Source: Hyphomicrobiales bacterium (GTDB lineage Bacteria; Pseudomonadota; Alphaproteobacteria; Rhizobiales; Beijerinckiaceae). From it: a stretch of DNA of 64,000 bases. Location: positions 1 through 64,000 of the forward strand of contig CANGIS010000005.1 in NCBI GenBank assembly GCA_947454055.1, given 5' to 3'. The position numbers were made by a program, and so were the translations under genes. The notes beneath the pieces were generated by a model. The model was given only the letters and a program-made list of their open reading frames with translations. It did no database searches and was not told the DNA's origin. Position 1 is the stretch's first letter, and every line of letters starts with the position of its first letter. Shown here piece by piece: positions 47,623 to 56,496 of the stretch.

Positions 47623-47991
47623 ATGCTGACGATTGTGTATGATGGCGAATGCCCCTTCTGCAGCGACTATATCAGCCGCCTGAAGCTGAAAGCCCATTGC
47701 GGGCCGGTAACGCTGATCAATGCGCGAGAGTGTACCCCAAGCGTTGCCGACTATTGGCAAACAGGCTTCGATCTCGATCAAGGCATGGTCGCGGTGCTCG
47801 ATGGGCACGCCTATTATGGCTCGCACGCTGTGACGCTGCTTGCCAGACTGAGCGATCCATCCGATCTCTTTAACCGGCTGAACACATGGCTGTTAGCGCG
47901 CCCGAAAATATCAGCGTTTTTATATCCCCTGTTCAAACGCGCAAGGCGCACCGCGCTGGCTGTTAAAGGCATAGGCCCACTCACGCCTTAG
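47623..47991 (+). CDS. DCC1-like (DUF393) thiol-disulfide oxidoreductase family protein
   Basis: 122 residues with the family opening VYDGECPFCSDYISRLKLK, whose CPFC is a thioredoxin-like active site motif. GFDLDQGMVAVLDG and the ALAV end are also as in the family. It may reduce or oxidise a partner in the cytoplasm or at the membrane. It converges with an HTTM-type membrane gene, overlapping by 4 bases; in other genomes DCC1 and HTTM domains are often adjacent or fused. Confidence 0.85.
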   Translation: MLTIVYDGECPFCSDYISRLKLKAHCGPVTLINARECTPSVADYWQTGFDLDQGMVAVLDGHAYYGSHAVTLLARLSDPSDLFNRLNTWLLARPKISAFLYPLFKRARRTALAVKGIGPLTP

Positions 47992-48788
47992 CCGAGCTGG
48001 GCCGCCAAAAAGATCAAAGCCGGATAGGTCGCAAGCCACGCGAAGAAAAAGCGGTTTAGGCCGAAATACCAAAACACCAGAAAATGAAACAATATCCCCG
48101 TCAGGCAATAGGCCACCATGGCTAAGGGGTCGACAAAGGCCAGCGGCACAGCGATTTCCCATACAATAAACGCCCATGAACACAGGATGGCCACAGGGCG
48201 TTTCCAGAACAGGCTATCAGGCTTAAGCGGTCCATAAATACCGCTATCCAGAAACAACCCCAAGGCCTCGCCCGAGCGCCACTCAGGGTTCAACAGTTTC
48301 ACGCTGCCCGAAATGAAATAGGACGAGGCGGAATGAATGGCGATGTAGATCAGCCCTGCCCGCCACGCGATATCCGCATACCCCGCAACCGTTCCAAGCG
48401 AGCCGATCAAGAGGCCGGTCATCACGACCAGCGTCATAAAATCGCTGCCACCATTAAACGCCCCGCGCCAGCGGATGAGCAGTTGCACAGTGCTTAAAAA
48501 CAAAAACACCATCACCGCGGCAGACGCGCCAAACACCATCAGATAAAGCGCCGCCAGCAATCGCAGCACAAGGTGCAAACCGTAGACATCCTCGCGCGAT
48601 AAAAATGCAAAAAGCGTCCGCATCCCGTGAGAGCTATGGGCCAGATCATCGCGCTGCACCGCATAGGACCAAACGCCCTTCTCACCCAGAGCGTGGCGCA
48701 GGAATAAAAATTCAACAGTCTGCAGGCAGAGGCTCAAGCCCGTTAATATCTCAACGCCCCGGACGGCGAGCCAGAGCCTATCCTGCAT
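47988..48788 (-). CDS. HTTM-type membrane protein
   Basis: 266-residue integral membrane protein with about seven hydrophobic segments. The sequence fits the HTTM family (relatives of vitamin K-dependent gamma-carboxylase) in lengths of loops and the AGLIYIAIHSASSYFISGSVKLLNPEWRSG-like central region, of which the piece SSYFISGSVKLLNPEW is characteristic. It is likely to act with the DCC1 protein encoded next to it. It overlaps its upstream minus-strand neighbour by 11 bases. Confidence 0.75.
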   Translation of the reverse strand: MQDRLWLAVRGVEILTGLSLCLQTVEFLFLRHALGEKGVWSYAVQRDDLAHSSHGMRTLFAFLSREDVYGLHLVLRLLAALYLMVFGASAAVMVFLFLSTVQLLIRWRGAFNGGSDFMTLVVMTGLLIGSLGTVAGYADIAWRAGLIYIAIHSASSYFISGSVKLLNPEWRSGEALGLFLDSGIYGPLKPDSLFWKRPVAILCSWAFIVWEIAVPLAFVDPLAMVAYCLTGILFHFLVFWYFGLNRFFFAWLATYPALIFLAAQLG

Positions 48789-49305
48789 GGCGCGACCTCA
48801 AAATCGGCGAAAGCAAAACGCCGTCGCGATCAACGTCAACCGGCGCGCCCAGGCGTTGCATGCACAGGCAAAACTGAAAGCCGGTATCGGGCGGAATTTG
48901 AGTTTTAAGTTTCAACCGCACCAAGCGTTCAACCATGCGATAGGTCACAAAATCCTGCACCTTCGCATCAGACACACTATCGGCAATATCGCTCGATAAA
49001 TGCTCGACCAGATTTTGCTCGCCAAGCGCCAAATTGACCTGAGGGTTGAAGACCAAATGCGAGAGCCGCCGCTCATAACGCGGCAGCAGCAACGCCCATT
49101 CCGACCATGCGCGATCGGCGGCGGAAAATATCTCGCGCCGCCAATAGAGCCGCGGCACCCATCCCAAGGCATGGAAAAATTTCCAGTTGGGGAAGAAGCT
49201 CCGCAACAGAAAAAGCCATTGATGCTGAAAGAAGCGCCCACCCACCAAGAGGGCAGCCATCAGAAAACCAAAATAGACGATAAATGGCACACTGTTCAGC
49301 AGCAC
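48778..49305 (-). CDS. Membrane-anchored protein of unknown function
   Basis: 175 residues with one N-terminal membrane segment (VPFIVYFGFLMAALLVGG) and a soluble C-terminal part with CLCMQRLG. The overlap with the HTTM-type gene suggests one transcript and a shared role. I do not recognise the family. Confidence 0.65.
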   Translation of the reverse strand: MLLNSVPFIVYFGFLMAALLVGGRFFQHQWLFLLRSFFPNWKFFHALGWVPRLYWRREIFSAADRAWSEWALLLPRYERRLSHLVFNPQVNLALGEQNLVEHLSSDIADSVSDAKVQDFVTYRMVERLVRLKLKTQIPPDTGFQFCLCMQRLGAPVDVDRDGVLLSPILRSRHAG

Positions 49306-49377
49306 TATACGCTTTCACTTGAAACCCACTGCGCCATTCAAACACGTTAGCGCGAGCCTTCACAAGCATTGGGTGTC

Positions 49378-49983
49378 TCAGAGGGCCGATAAAAACGCAA
49401 CCGCCCGCTTGATGCCGTCACCCGAAATGGAGTGGCCGAGGTTTGGGAAGATCTGATGCGCCACATCAAAGCCCGCAGCCCCTAGCATCTCGTTGGCCCG
49501 CAATGTCTCTTGCACGGGTACAACGGGGTCTGCATCGCCATGCAACAGCAACAGCTTGGTTGAGGAGACGGTAAAAGGCGCATTGGTGGCAAGGCGACCC
49601 GAAAACGCAATGGCAGCCGCCACCGGCCAACGACCGGACGCGACCGCATCCAGCGTCATCATCGAGCCTTGCGAGAACCCGATTAACACCACGCGGTCCA
49701 GCCGATCCGCATAACCCTTCTCGGCCAAAATACCCTCGATCAGCGCATCAAAACCCGGGCGCACCGCCTCGATCCGCGCGGGGCGATTTTCCGTCGTGAC
49801 ACCGGCAATGCTGAACCATGCCCGCCCTTGGCCGAAGTCCGCGGGTGAAGGCGCATCGGGCGCGACAAAGTCAACATTCGGCAAGGCAGGGCTCAAAACT
49901 TCCGCCAATCCCATCATATCGGCCCCGTTACTGCCCACGCCATGCAACATGATCGCCAATATCTTGTTTTCGTTGTCCGCCAT
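49378..49983 (-). CDS. Phospholipase/carboxylesterase family serine hydrolase
   Basis: 201-residue alpha/beta hydrolase with the nucleophile in IGFSQGSMM, HGVGSNGADM as the oxyanion region, and the acid/His in LLLHGDADPVVPVQ and NLGHSISGDG. Size matches the YpfH/esterase group that cleaves short acyl esters. ATG at 49983 preferred to one 9 bases upstream. Monocistronic. Confidence 0.87.
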   Translation of the reverse strand: MADNENKILAIMLHGVGSNGADMMGLAEVLSPALPNVDFVAPDAPSPADFGQGRAWFSIAGVTTENRPARIEAVRPGFDALIEGILAEKGYADRLDRVVLIGFSQGSMMTLDAVASGRWPVAAAIAFSGRLATNAPFTVSSTKLLLLHGDADPVVPVQETLRANEMLGAAGFDVAHQIFPNLGHSISGDGIKRAVAFLSAL

Positions 49984-50149
49984 TGATCCCATCCATTCAT
50001 TCGTCCTTAACGCTAGCTAAGCCCGCTGGTGGTCGAATACCATTGCAGCGACGCAACCCGCGTTTGGCATTTTCAGCACTCAGATGCGCACCCTAAGCCA
50101 GCTTTTCCATGGTAAAGGGACTGCATCACCCGCCTCACAGGATTGCACC

Positions 50150-50959
50150 ATGTCTGCGCTCAACACCGCCTTTGCCGACCTCAAATCCACCCCGCGCATG
50201 CCGACTCTGTTTGTTGGCCACGGCAACCCGATGAACGCGATCGAAGACAACGCCTATAGCCGGTCGTGGAACAAAATCGGCCAGAGCCTGCCAACGCCAA
50301 CCGCCATTCTCTGCGTCTCGGCCCATTGGATGACGCGCGGCACAACGCTGGTGAATGTGACGGCCAAGCCCGAAACGATCCATGATTTCGGCGGCTTTCC
50401 GCAAAAACTGTTCGACCAGCAATACCCTGCTCCCGGCGCGCCTGATTTTGCTCTCGCAACGCTTGATCTGTTGCGCGATAGCCATGCCGAGTCGAGTGAA
50501 GAATGGGGTCTGGATCACGGCGCATGGTCGGTGCTGATCAAGATGTTCCCGAAGGCGGATATCCCCGTCTATCAACTCTCGCTTGATCTAACCAAATCGC
50601 CACAGCAGCATTTCGAGCTCGCCAAGGATTTAAAAGCCTTGCGCGAGAAGGGCGTTCTGATCATCGGCAGCGGCAATGTCGTGCATAACCTCATAGCGTT
50701 GGCACCTGGTGCCAAGCCCTATGACTGGGCGGAAGGTTTTGACAGCTTTGTGGCGGAAGCCGTCGAGCGTCGCGATTTCACCGCGATTGCCAATGCCAAT
50801 GGGTTGGGCCAATTGACCCGCGCCGCCCACCCGACGCCCGAGCACTTTTTGCCGTTGCTCTACACCCTCGGTGTCGCGGACAAGGATGAGAAAATCACCT
50901 CGTTTAACGCCACCTTCGATATGGCGTCCATTTCCATGCGGTCTTTTCTCTTCTCCTGA
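50150..50959 (+). CDS. 4,5-DOPA dioxygenase-type extradiol ring-cleavage enzyme (YgiD-like)
   Basis: 269-residue extradiol dioxygenase of the DODA/YgiD family. Metal ligands fit His in FVGHGNPMNAI, His in CVSAHWMTRG and later IGSGNVVHNL; the ending with TFDMASISMRSFLF is typical. Start at 50150 follows CAGGATTGCACC. Bacterial members cleave catechols of unknown identity. It is unlinked to any pathway genes here. Confidence 0.88.
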   Translation: MSALNTAFADLKSTPRMPTLFVGHGNPMNAIEDNAYSRSWNKIGQSLPTPTAILCVSAHWMTRGTTLVNVTAKPETIHDFGGFPQKLFDQQYPAPGAPDFALATLDLLRDSHAESSEEWGLDHGAWSVLIKMFPKADIPVYQLSLDLTKSPQQHFELAKDLKALREKGVLIIGSGNVVHNLIALAPGAKPYDWAEGFDSFVAEAVERRDFTAIANANGLGQLTRAAHPTPEHFLPLLYTLGVADKDEKITSFNATFDMASISMRSFLFS

Positions 50960-51064
50960 AGGGATTTTCATAAATCTTTGCCTTAAACGAGCGAAGCACC
51001 CTTACGCGCGCCGTCAAAAATGGCATAAGGGCGCGCGCTCTCTCGTAAAGGTTTTAATCAACGC

Positions 51065-52687
51065 ATGATCCGCTTAGAAAATGTCAGCAAGCAAAATGGC
51101 CACCAAATCCTCTTCATCGAGGCTTCCGCCTCGCTGTTGAAGGGCGAAAAGATTGGTCTGGTTGGGCCGAACGGATCCGGCAAAACCACCCTTTTCCGCA
51201 TGATCACCGGCCAAGAACAGCCCGATGAAGGGCTCGTCGCGGTCGATCGTGGCGTCACCATCGGCTATTTCAGCCAGGATGTCGGCGAAATGTCAGGCCG
51301 CTCGGCGGTGGCCGAGGTGATGGAGGGCGCTGGACCCGTCAGCTCTGTGGCCGCCGAACTCAAAGAACTCGAAACCGCTATGGCGGACCCCGACCAAGCC
51401 GATCAAATGGACGAAATCATCGAGCGCTACGGCGAAGTGCAAGCACGCTTTGAAGAACTCGACGGCTACGAGCAGGAAGGCCGCGCACGCGAGGTGCTGG
51501 CGGGCTTAAGTTTTAGTCAGGAAATGATGGATGGCGATGTCGGCAAACTTTCCGGCGGGTGGAAAATGCGTGTGGCGCTTGGCCGTATTCTGCTCATGCG
51601 TCCCGATGCGATGCTGCTCGATGAGCCATCGAACCATCTTGATCTCGAAAGCCTGATCTGGCTCGAAGACTTTCTCAAAAACTATGAAGGCGGCTTGCTG
51701 ATGACCTCGCATGACCGCGAGTTCATGAACCGTATTGTCACCAAGATCGTCGAGATCGACGGCGGCGGGCTCACCACCTATTCCGGCAATTACGAGTTTT
51801 ACGAGCAGCAGCGCGCAATGTCTGAAAAGCAACAACAAGCGCAGTTCGAGCGCCAGCAAGCGATGCTCGCCAAAGAGATCAAATTCATCGAGCGCTTCAA
51901 GGCGCGTGCCTCGCACGCCGCCCAAGTGCAAAGCCGTGTGAAAAAGCTCGAAAAAATTGACCGCGTCGAGCCGCCCAAGCGCCGCCAGACGGTCGAGTTT
52001 GAGTTCCCACCCGCACCCCGCTCGGGCGACGATATTGTAAACCTCAAAGGCGTCCATAAAAGCTATGGCAGTCGGAGCATCTATGAAGGGCTCGATTTCC
52101 AAATCGGCCGCCGCGAGCGTTGGTGTGTGATGGGCGTCAATGGCGCGGGTAAATCGACGCTTTTAAAACTCATCACCGGCACAACCGAGCCTGATCAAGG
52201 CAGTGTGGCGGTCGGCTCCAGCGTGAAGATGGCCTATTTCGCCCAGCACGCGATGGAAGTGCTCGACGGCGAGCGCACGGTGTTTCAATCGCTCGAAGAC
52301 AATTTCCCGCAAGCCAGCCAAGGCTCGCTCCGCTCACTCGCCGGTTGCTTCGGCTTCTCGGGCGATGATGTCGAAAAGCGTTGCCGTGTTCTATCCGGCG
52401 GCGAGAAAGCGCGTCTTGTGATGGCAATCATGCTGTTCGATCCGCCGAATTTTCTGGTGCTCGACGAGCCCACCAACCATCTCGATATGGCCACCAAGGA
52501 AATGCTGATTACAGCACTCTCGCAATACGAAGGCACGATGTTGTTCGTGTCGCATGACCGGCATTTTCTAGCGGCCCTCTCCAACCGCGTGCTGGAGCTA
52601 ACACCCGACGGCATCCACCAATATGGCGGCGGCTATACCGAATATGTCGAGAGGACGGGACAAGAAGCACCGGGATTGCGGAGTTAA
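51065..52687 (+). CDS. ABC-F family ATPase
   Basis: 540-residue soluble protein with two ATP-binding domains and no membrane part. First domain: Walker A GPNGSGKTT, signature LSGGWKMRVALGR, Walker B MLLDEPSNHLDLES. Second: [33 protein letters not shown]. The linker between has charged helices. Such proteins act on ribosomes; which one (EttA, Uup, YbiT or YheS type) is not clear. Resistance is not implied. Confidence 0.93.
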   Translation: MIRLENVSKQNGHQILFIEASASLLKGEKIGLVGPNGSGKTTLFRMITGQEQPDEGLVAVDRGVTIGYFSQDVGEMSGRSAVAEVMEGAGPVSSVAAELKELETAMADPDQADQMDEIIERYGEVQARFEELDGYEQEGRAREVLAGLSFSQEMMDGDVGKLSGGWKMRVALGRILLMRPDAMLLDEPSNHLDLESLIWLEDFLKNYEGGLLMTSHDREFMNRIVTKIVEIDGGGLTTYSGNYEFYEQQRAMSEKQQQAQFERQQAMLAKEIKFIERFKARASHAAQVQSRVKKLEKIDRVEPPKRRQTVEFEFPPAPRSGDDIVNLKGVHKSYGSRSIYEGLDFQIGRRERWCVMGVNGAGKSTLLKLITGTTEPDQGSVAVGSSVKMAYFAQHAMEVLDGERTVFQSLEDNFPQASQGSLRSLAGCFGFSGDDVEKRCRVLSGGEKARLVMAIMLFDPPNFLVLDEPTNHLDMATKEMLITALSQYEGTMLFVSHDRHFLAALSNRVLELTPDGIHQYGGGYTEYVERTGQEAPGLRS

Positions 52688-52786
52688 TGCTCGTCGCTAT
52701 CGCTCGCAATGACGGATGATAGTGCAGCAGCACTTAACGGACCGCGCGCGCCCTGGCGCGCAACCTATGCGAGGCAGGAGCCTCGC
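52684..52786. repeat. Cluster of three hairpins with a dispersed-repeat-like core
   Basis: Three short inverted repeats with 4-base loops follow each other: AGTGC/GCACT (52721-52734), GCGCGC/GCGCGC (52746-52761) and GCGAGGC/GCCTCGC (52769-52786). Before them the minus strand reads TCCGTCATTGCGAGCG (about 52700-52716), a core I know as part of a widespread bacterial palindromic repeat. They lie between the convergent ABC-F and livF genes and could serve as terminators. Confidence 0.55.
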
Positions 52787-52802
52787 GGTTCGAATTACCC
52801 CC

Positions 52803-53522
52803 TTAATGCCCACCCAGATACGCCGCCTGCACCGCCGGATCATTCTTTAACGCGCGCGCTTCGCCTGAGGTGCGGATATGGCCGTTTTCCATCACATAGC
52901 CGAAATCGGACACTTCCAACGCTGCGGCGGCGAATTGCTCCACCAGCAGCATCGTCATATTTGCCTTTTTCAGCCGCTCAATGATGACGAAAATCTCCTC
53001 GACCAGTCGCGGTGACAGGCCCATCGAAGGCTCGTCGAGCAACAGCACTTCAGGGTTAAGCATCAATGCGCGCGCCATGGCCAGCATTTGTTGCTCGCCG
53101 CCTGAAAGCGTTCCAGCCAATTGCGTGCGACGTTCTTTTAAGCGCGGAAACAACTCGAACATACGGTTGATGTCGCCGTCCACATCGCCCTTATGACGCG
53201 AACCCGTCAGGCGCGGAAAAGCCCCGAGCAACAGATTATCCATCACCGGCAGTGTCGAGAACACGCGCCGCCCTTCGGGCGAATGCGCCAAACCCATCCG
53301 CGTGATTTCATGCGAGGTAAGCCCCGCTATGTCTTTACCACCCAACGTGATTGATCCGCTCTCCGGCTTCAACATGCCGGACAAAGCCCGCAGCGTGGTC
53401 GTCTTGCCCGCGCCATTGGAACCAATCAGCGCCACCACTTTGCCCTCGGGCACCATGATGGAAATACCATGCAGAACTTTGACCTTGCCATAGCCCGCCA
53501 CGAGATTGTCGATTATCAGCAT
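52803..53522 (-). CDS. livF: Branched-chain amino acid ABC transporter ATP-binding protein LivF
   Basis: 239-residue ATPase: Walker A GSNGAGKTTT, signature LSGGEQQMLAMARAL, Walker B VLLLDEPSMGLSP. The opening DNLVAGYGKVKVLHGISI is typical for LivF. Last gene of the liv operon, 12 bp after the fused LivMG. Works with LivG on the same complex. Confidence 0.93.
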   Translation of the reverse strand: MLIIDNLVAGYGKVKVLHGISIMVPEGKVVALIGSNGAGKTTTLRALSGMLKPESGSITLGGKDIAGLTSHEITRMGLAHSPEGRRVFSTLPVMDNLLLGAFPRLTGSRHKGDVDGDINRMFELFPRLKERRTQLAGTLSGGEQQMLAMARALMLNPEVLLLDEPSMGLSPRLVEEIFVIIERLKKANMTMLLVEQFAAAALEVSDFGYVMENGHIRTSGEARALKNDPAVQAAYLGGH

Positions 53523-53534
53523 CGTTGTCTCCCG

Positions 53535-55523
53535 TCAGACGGCATGGGCGGCAGCGCCGCCGCCAAGATAGGCTTCGATCACGCGCGGGTTGCGCTGCAC
53601 GTCGGCAGGCAGACCTTCGGCAATCTTTTGACCGAAATCGAGAACCGTCACGGTGTCGCACAGACTCATCACGACATCCATATGATGCTCGATCAACACA
53701 ATCGTCAGCCCCGCTTCGCGGATTTTGCGGATGATGGCGATGAGCTCGACAATATCGGGCGCGGTCAAACCGGCGGCCGGTTCATCCAGCAACAACAGGC
53801 GCGGATCAAGCGCCAGCGCACGGCTGATTTCCAACAGGCGCTGCTTGCCATAAGGCAGGTTGCGGGCTTCTTCACTGGCCAAGCCGTCAAGCCCCGTGAA
53901 GCGCAAAATATTCATCGCGCGGGCGCGTGCCCTCGCCTCCTCGTGACGTGCCAAAGTGGTTTTCAACGCGACGCTGAAAAAGCCGGAGCGGTAGGTGTGG
54001 TGCAGACCGACCATCACATTTTCAAGCACGCTCAATTCGCCAAACAGCTGCACATTCTGGAAGGTGCGCGCGATACCCTTCAACGCAATCTCCGGCGATT
54101 TCAACCCGGCCAGCGCCACGCCACCGAAACGGATTGCACCGCTGGTTGGCACATAAATGCCTGTAAGCACATTCATCATTGTGCTTTTGCCCGAACCATT
54201 CGGACCAATCAGTCCGTGAATGGTACCAGGCTTGATCGCAAGCGACACGCCATCCAGCGCTTTCAAACCGCCAAATTGCATGAGGATGCTTTCAACCGCC
54301 AACAAGGTCTCGTTGTTTGCCGATACACCAGCTTGAGCGGTGATCGCCTGCGCTTCAGGAGACGCCGCCACGCCAGCATCAATCTTGATCGCCTTGCCGC
54401 GCCGTGACCAAAGCTGCGACAAGAAGCCGACTATGCCTTCGGGCAGATAATAGACGACAAACAGGATCATGACGCCAAACACGGCGAGCTTATAATCCGT
54501 GATCTTTTGCAAGAGCAGCGAGAACACGAAGAAGGCCACGCAAAGCAGCACCGGCACCGCAACGCGGGATAGGTTTTCACGATGGCGCAGCGCCGTGACA
54601 CCGGCGGATATCAACGCCACAACGGCAATGCCGCCCGCGATGATCCGGAACAGTCCAATATCGGCCAGAAGGTTCGGCAGAAATACGATAATCGCCGCAC
54701 CCAAAATAGGCCCTAGGCGGGATTTGCGCCCACCCAAAGTGACACCGAGCAGGAACTGCACGGAGAGTTCAAAGGTAAAATTATTCGGCGCGACATATTG
54801 TTCGGAATAGGCGAACAATACACCCGCTAACCCCGACAACGCGGCGGAGAGAACGAACGCAATTACCTTATGTTTGTAAACGCTCACCCCCATACAATCC
54901 GATGCAATCGGACTATCGCGCAAGGCTTCAAACGCGCGGCCATAATGGGAGGCTAGCACGCGGTTGATGACGAGGATCGTCAACAGCAAGGCCGCCGCCG
55001 TCACATAGAAAAATTCCATCTCTTTCATGCGCTTGAACGACATGTCGAGAAACGGCAGAACGGATGAATAAGGCCGCAAATCGAGAAACAAAGGCGTATT
55101 GAATTTAACGCCCAGCGGACCATTGGTGAGGTCCGTCATTTCATTGATCAGGATTTGAATGATCGTGCCAAAAGCCAGCGTCACCATGGCGAGATAAGGC
55201 CCCGTCACGCGAAGCGCGGGCAAGGCGAGGAGCGCGCCAAACACAGCCGTCACGGTAATCGCAATCGGAATCGCTGGCCAAAAGCCAAGGCCAAAATGCA
55301 TCGACAACACGGCGGCGGTGTAGGCCCCAATGCCGAGCAAGGCTGCGTGCCCGATCGACACTTCGCCCGTATAGCCAAACACCACATCAAGGCCGAGCGT
55401 AACAATCGCAAAGATCGCAATCGTTACGATCAGATGCAGATAATACGGGCTCGTCATCACAAAGGGCAGCGCCGCTATCGCCGCAATGGCGAGGATCCAG
55501 AATGCTCTCGTCATCAGCTTCAA
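53535..55523 (-). CDS. Fused LivM permease and LivG ATPase
   Basis: 662-residue fusion. Residues about 1-375 are a LivM-type permease with about ten membrane segments (GLDVVFGYTGEVSIGHAALL and later TLGGRKSRLGPILGA). From about 405 it is a LivG-type ATPase: GLIGPNGSGKST, then the LivG-style signature LPYGKQRLLEISRAL and LLLLDEPAAGL. The joint is a variable linker. Fusions of this kind exist in other Hyphomicrobiales. It overlaps livH by four bases. Confidence 0.92.
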   Translation of the reverse strand: MKLMTRAFWILAIAAIAALPFVMTSPYYLHLIVTIAIFAIVTLGLDVVFGYTGEVSIGHAALLGIGAYTAAVLSMHFGLGFWPAIPIAITVTAVFGALLALPALRVTGPYLAMVTLAFGTIIQILINEMTDLTNGPLGVKFNTPLFLDLRPYSSVLPFLDMSFKRMKEMEFFYVTAAALLLTILVINRVLASHYGRAFEALRDSPIASDCMGVSVYKHKVIAFVLSAALSGLAGVLFAYSEQYVAPNNFTFELSVQFLLGVTLGGRKSRLGPILGAAIIVFLPNLLADIGLFRIIAGGIAVVALISAGVTALRHRENLSRVAVPVLLCVAFFVFSLLLQKITDYKLAVFGVMILFVVYYLPEGIVGFLSQLWSRRGKAIKIDAGVAASPEAQAITAQAGVSANNETLLAVESILMQFGGLKALDGVSLAIKPGTIHGLIGPNGSGKSTMMNVLTGIYVPTSGAIRFGGVALAGLKSPEIALKGIARTFQNVQLFGELSVLENVMVGLHHTYRSGFFSVALKTTLARHEEARARARAMNILRFTGLDGLASEEARNLPYGKQRLLEISRALALDPRLLLLDEPAAGLTAPDIVELIAIIRKIREAGLTIVLIEHHMDVVMSLCDTVTVLDFGQKIAEGLPADVQRNPRVIEAYLGGGAAAHAV

Positions 55524-56419
55524 ACCTTCTTGATAGCGGCTTTGCCGAAGAGGCCAGAAGGCTTCAGCGACAAGACAATCAACAGCAACACAAGGCCGGG
55601 CACATCTTTATAGCCCGTCGAAATGTAATATCCCGTCAGCGTCTCGGTAATGCCGAGGATAAGGCCGCCGATCACCACGCCCATCCCGCTGGAAAGGCCG
55701 CCGATAATGGCTACCGCAAAGGCCTTGAGCCCTAGCACCGCGCCCATGGTCGCGCCCGTCAATGTCACGGGGGCTACCAACACGCCCGCAAAGGCCGCGC
55801 TCATGGAGGAAAGCGCGTAAGAAAAGGTGATGATGCGGTTGGTGTTGATGCCCATCAAGCCCGCGGCATCGCGGTCATTCGAGGTCGCCACTACGGCTTT
55901 GCCGTAGATTGAACGGCGGTTGAAAAACTCGACGCCGAGCATCAGCGCAATCGCCCCCACAACAACGACGATTTCCATCGGCTGAATGCGAATACCGCCA
56001 AATGACAGCGAGGCCTCGGGAAGTGGCGACGGAAATTTCAGCGCATCGCGGCCCCAGATATTTTCGGCGAGGTTTTTGAAAATAATGCCCAGCGCGATGG
56101 TGGCCATAATCCACCCCGCTTCCGATTTGGCGCGCATGGCGGGGCGAACCCCCAGCCACTCCACCACACTGCCCTGCAGCGCGCCAAAGGCCAGCACCAC
56201 GGGGAGCATGATCACATAGGCCCAAAACGTGCCGATCTGTTGACCGATGAGAAAATTGATGGTGGTCAGGCCCACAAGGGCGCCGAGCATCAGCGCTTCG
56301 CCCTGGCCGAAATTCAGTGTTTTGGAGGTTGAAAAGGTCAGCTGATAGCCAAAGGCAATCACGCCATAGATCATGCCAACCGATATACCGCTGACAATCA
56401 ACTGCATCAAAATCTGCAC
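55520..56419 (-). CDS. livH: Branched-chain amino acid ABC transporter permease LivH
   Basis: 299-residue permease with about eight membrane segments. Family motifs: GISVGMIYGVIAFGYQLTF near the start, TLNFGQGEALMLGAL, and NDRDAAGLMGINTNR. It follows the binding protein gene after 78 bp that hold a hairpin, and pairs with LivM in the membrane. Confidence 0.93.
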   Translation of the reverse strand: MQILMQLIVSGISVGMIYGVIAFGYQLTFSTSKTLNFGQGEALMLGALVGLTTINFLIGQQIGTFWAYVIMLPVVLAFGALQGSVVEWLGVRPAMRAKSEAGWIMATIALGIIFKNLAENIWGRDALKFPSPLPEASLSFGGIRIQPMEIVVVVGAIALMLGVEFFNRRSIYGKAVVATSNDRDAAGLMGINTNRIITFSYALSSMSAAFAGVLVAPVTLTGATMGAVLGLKAFAVAIIGGLSSGMGVVIGGLILGITETLTGYYISTGYKDVPGLVLLLIVLSLKPSGLFGKAAIKKV

Positions 56420-56442
56420 GGCCCGCCCCCCTTTTGTGAAAA

Positions 56443-56467
56443 CCCCGCCCGCTTGATGCGGGCGGGG
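56443..56467 (-). terminator. Intra-operon hairpin between the binding protein gene and livH
   Basis: A perfect 10-bp stem, CCCCGCCCGC with GCGGGCGGGG around a 5-base loop, is followed on the minus strand by TTTT. Like the hairpin after xylF, it probably lets the binding protein be made in excess. Confidence 0.8.
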
Positions 56468-56496
56468 ACGATCATTACCGTCTCTAGCCGGGCAAT

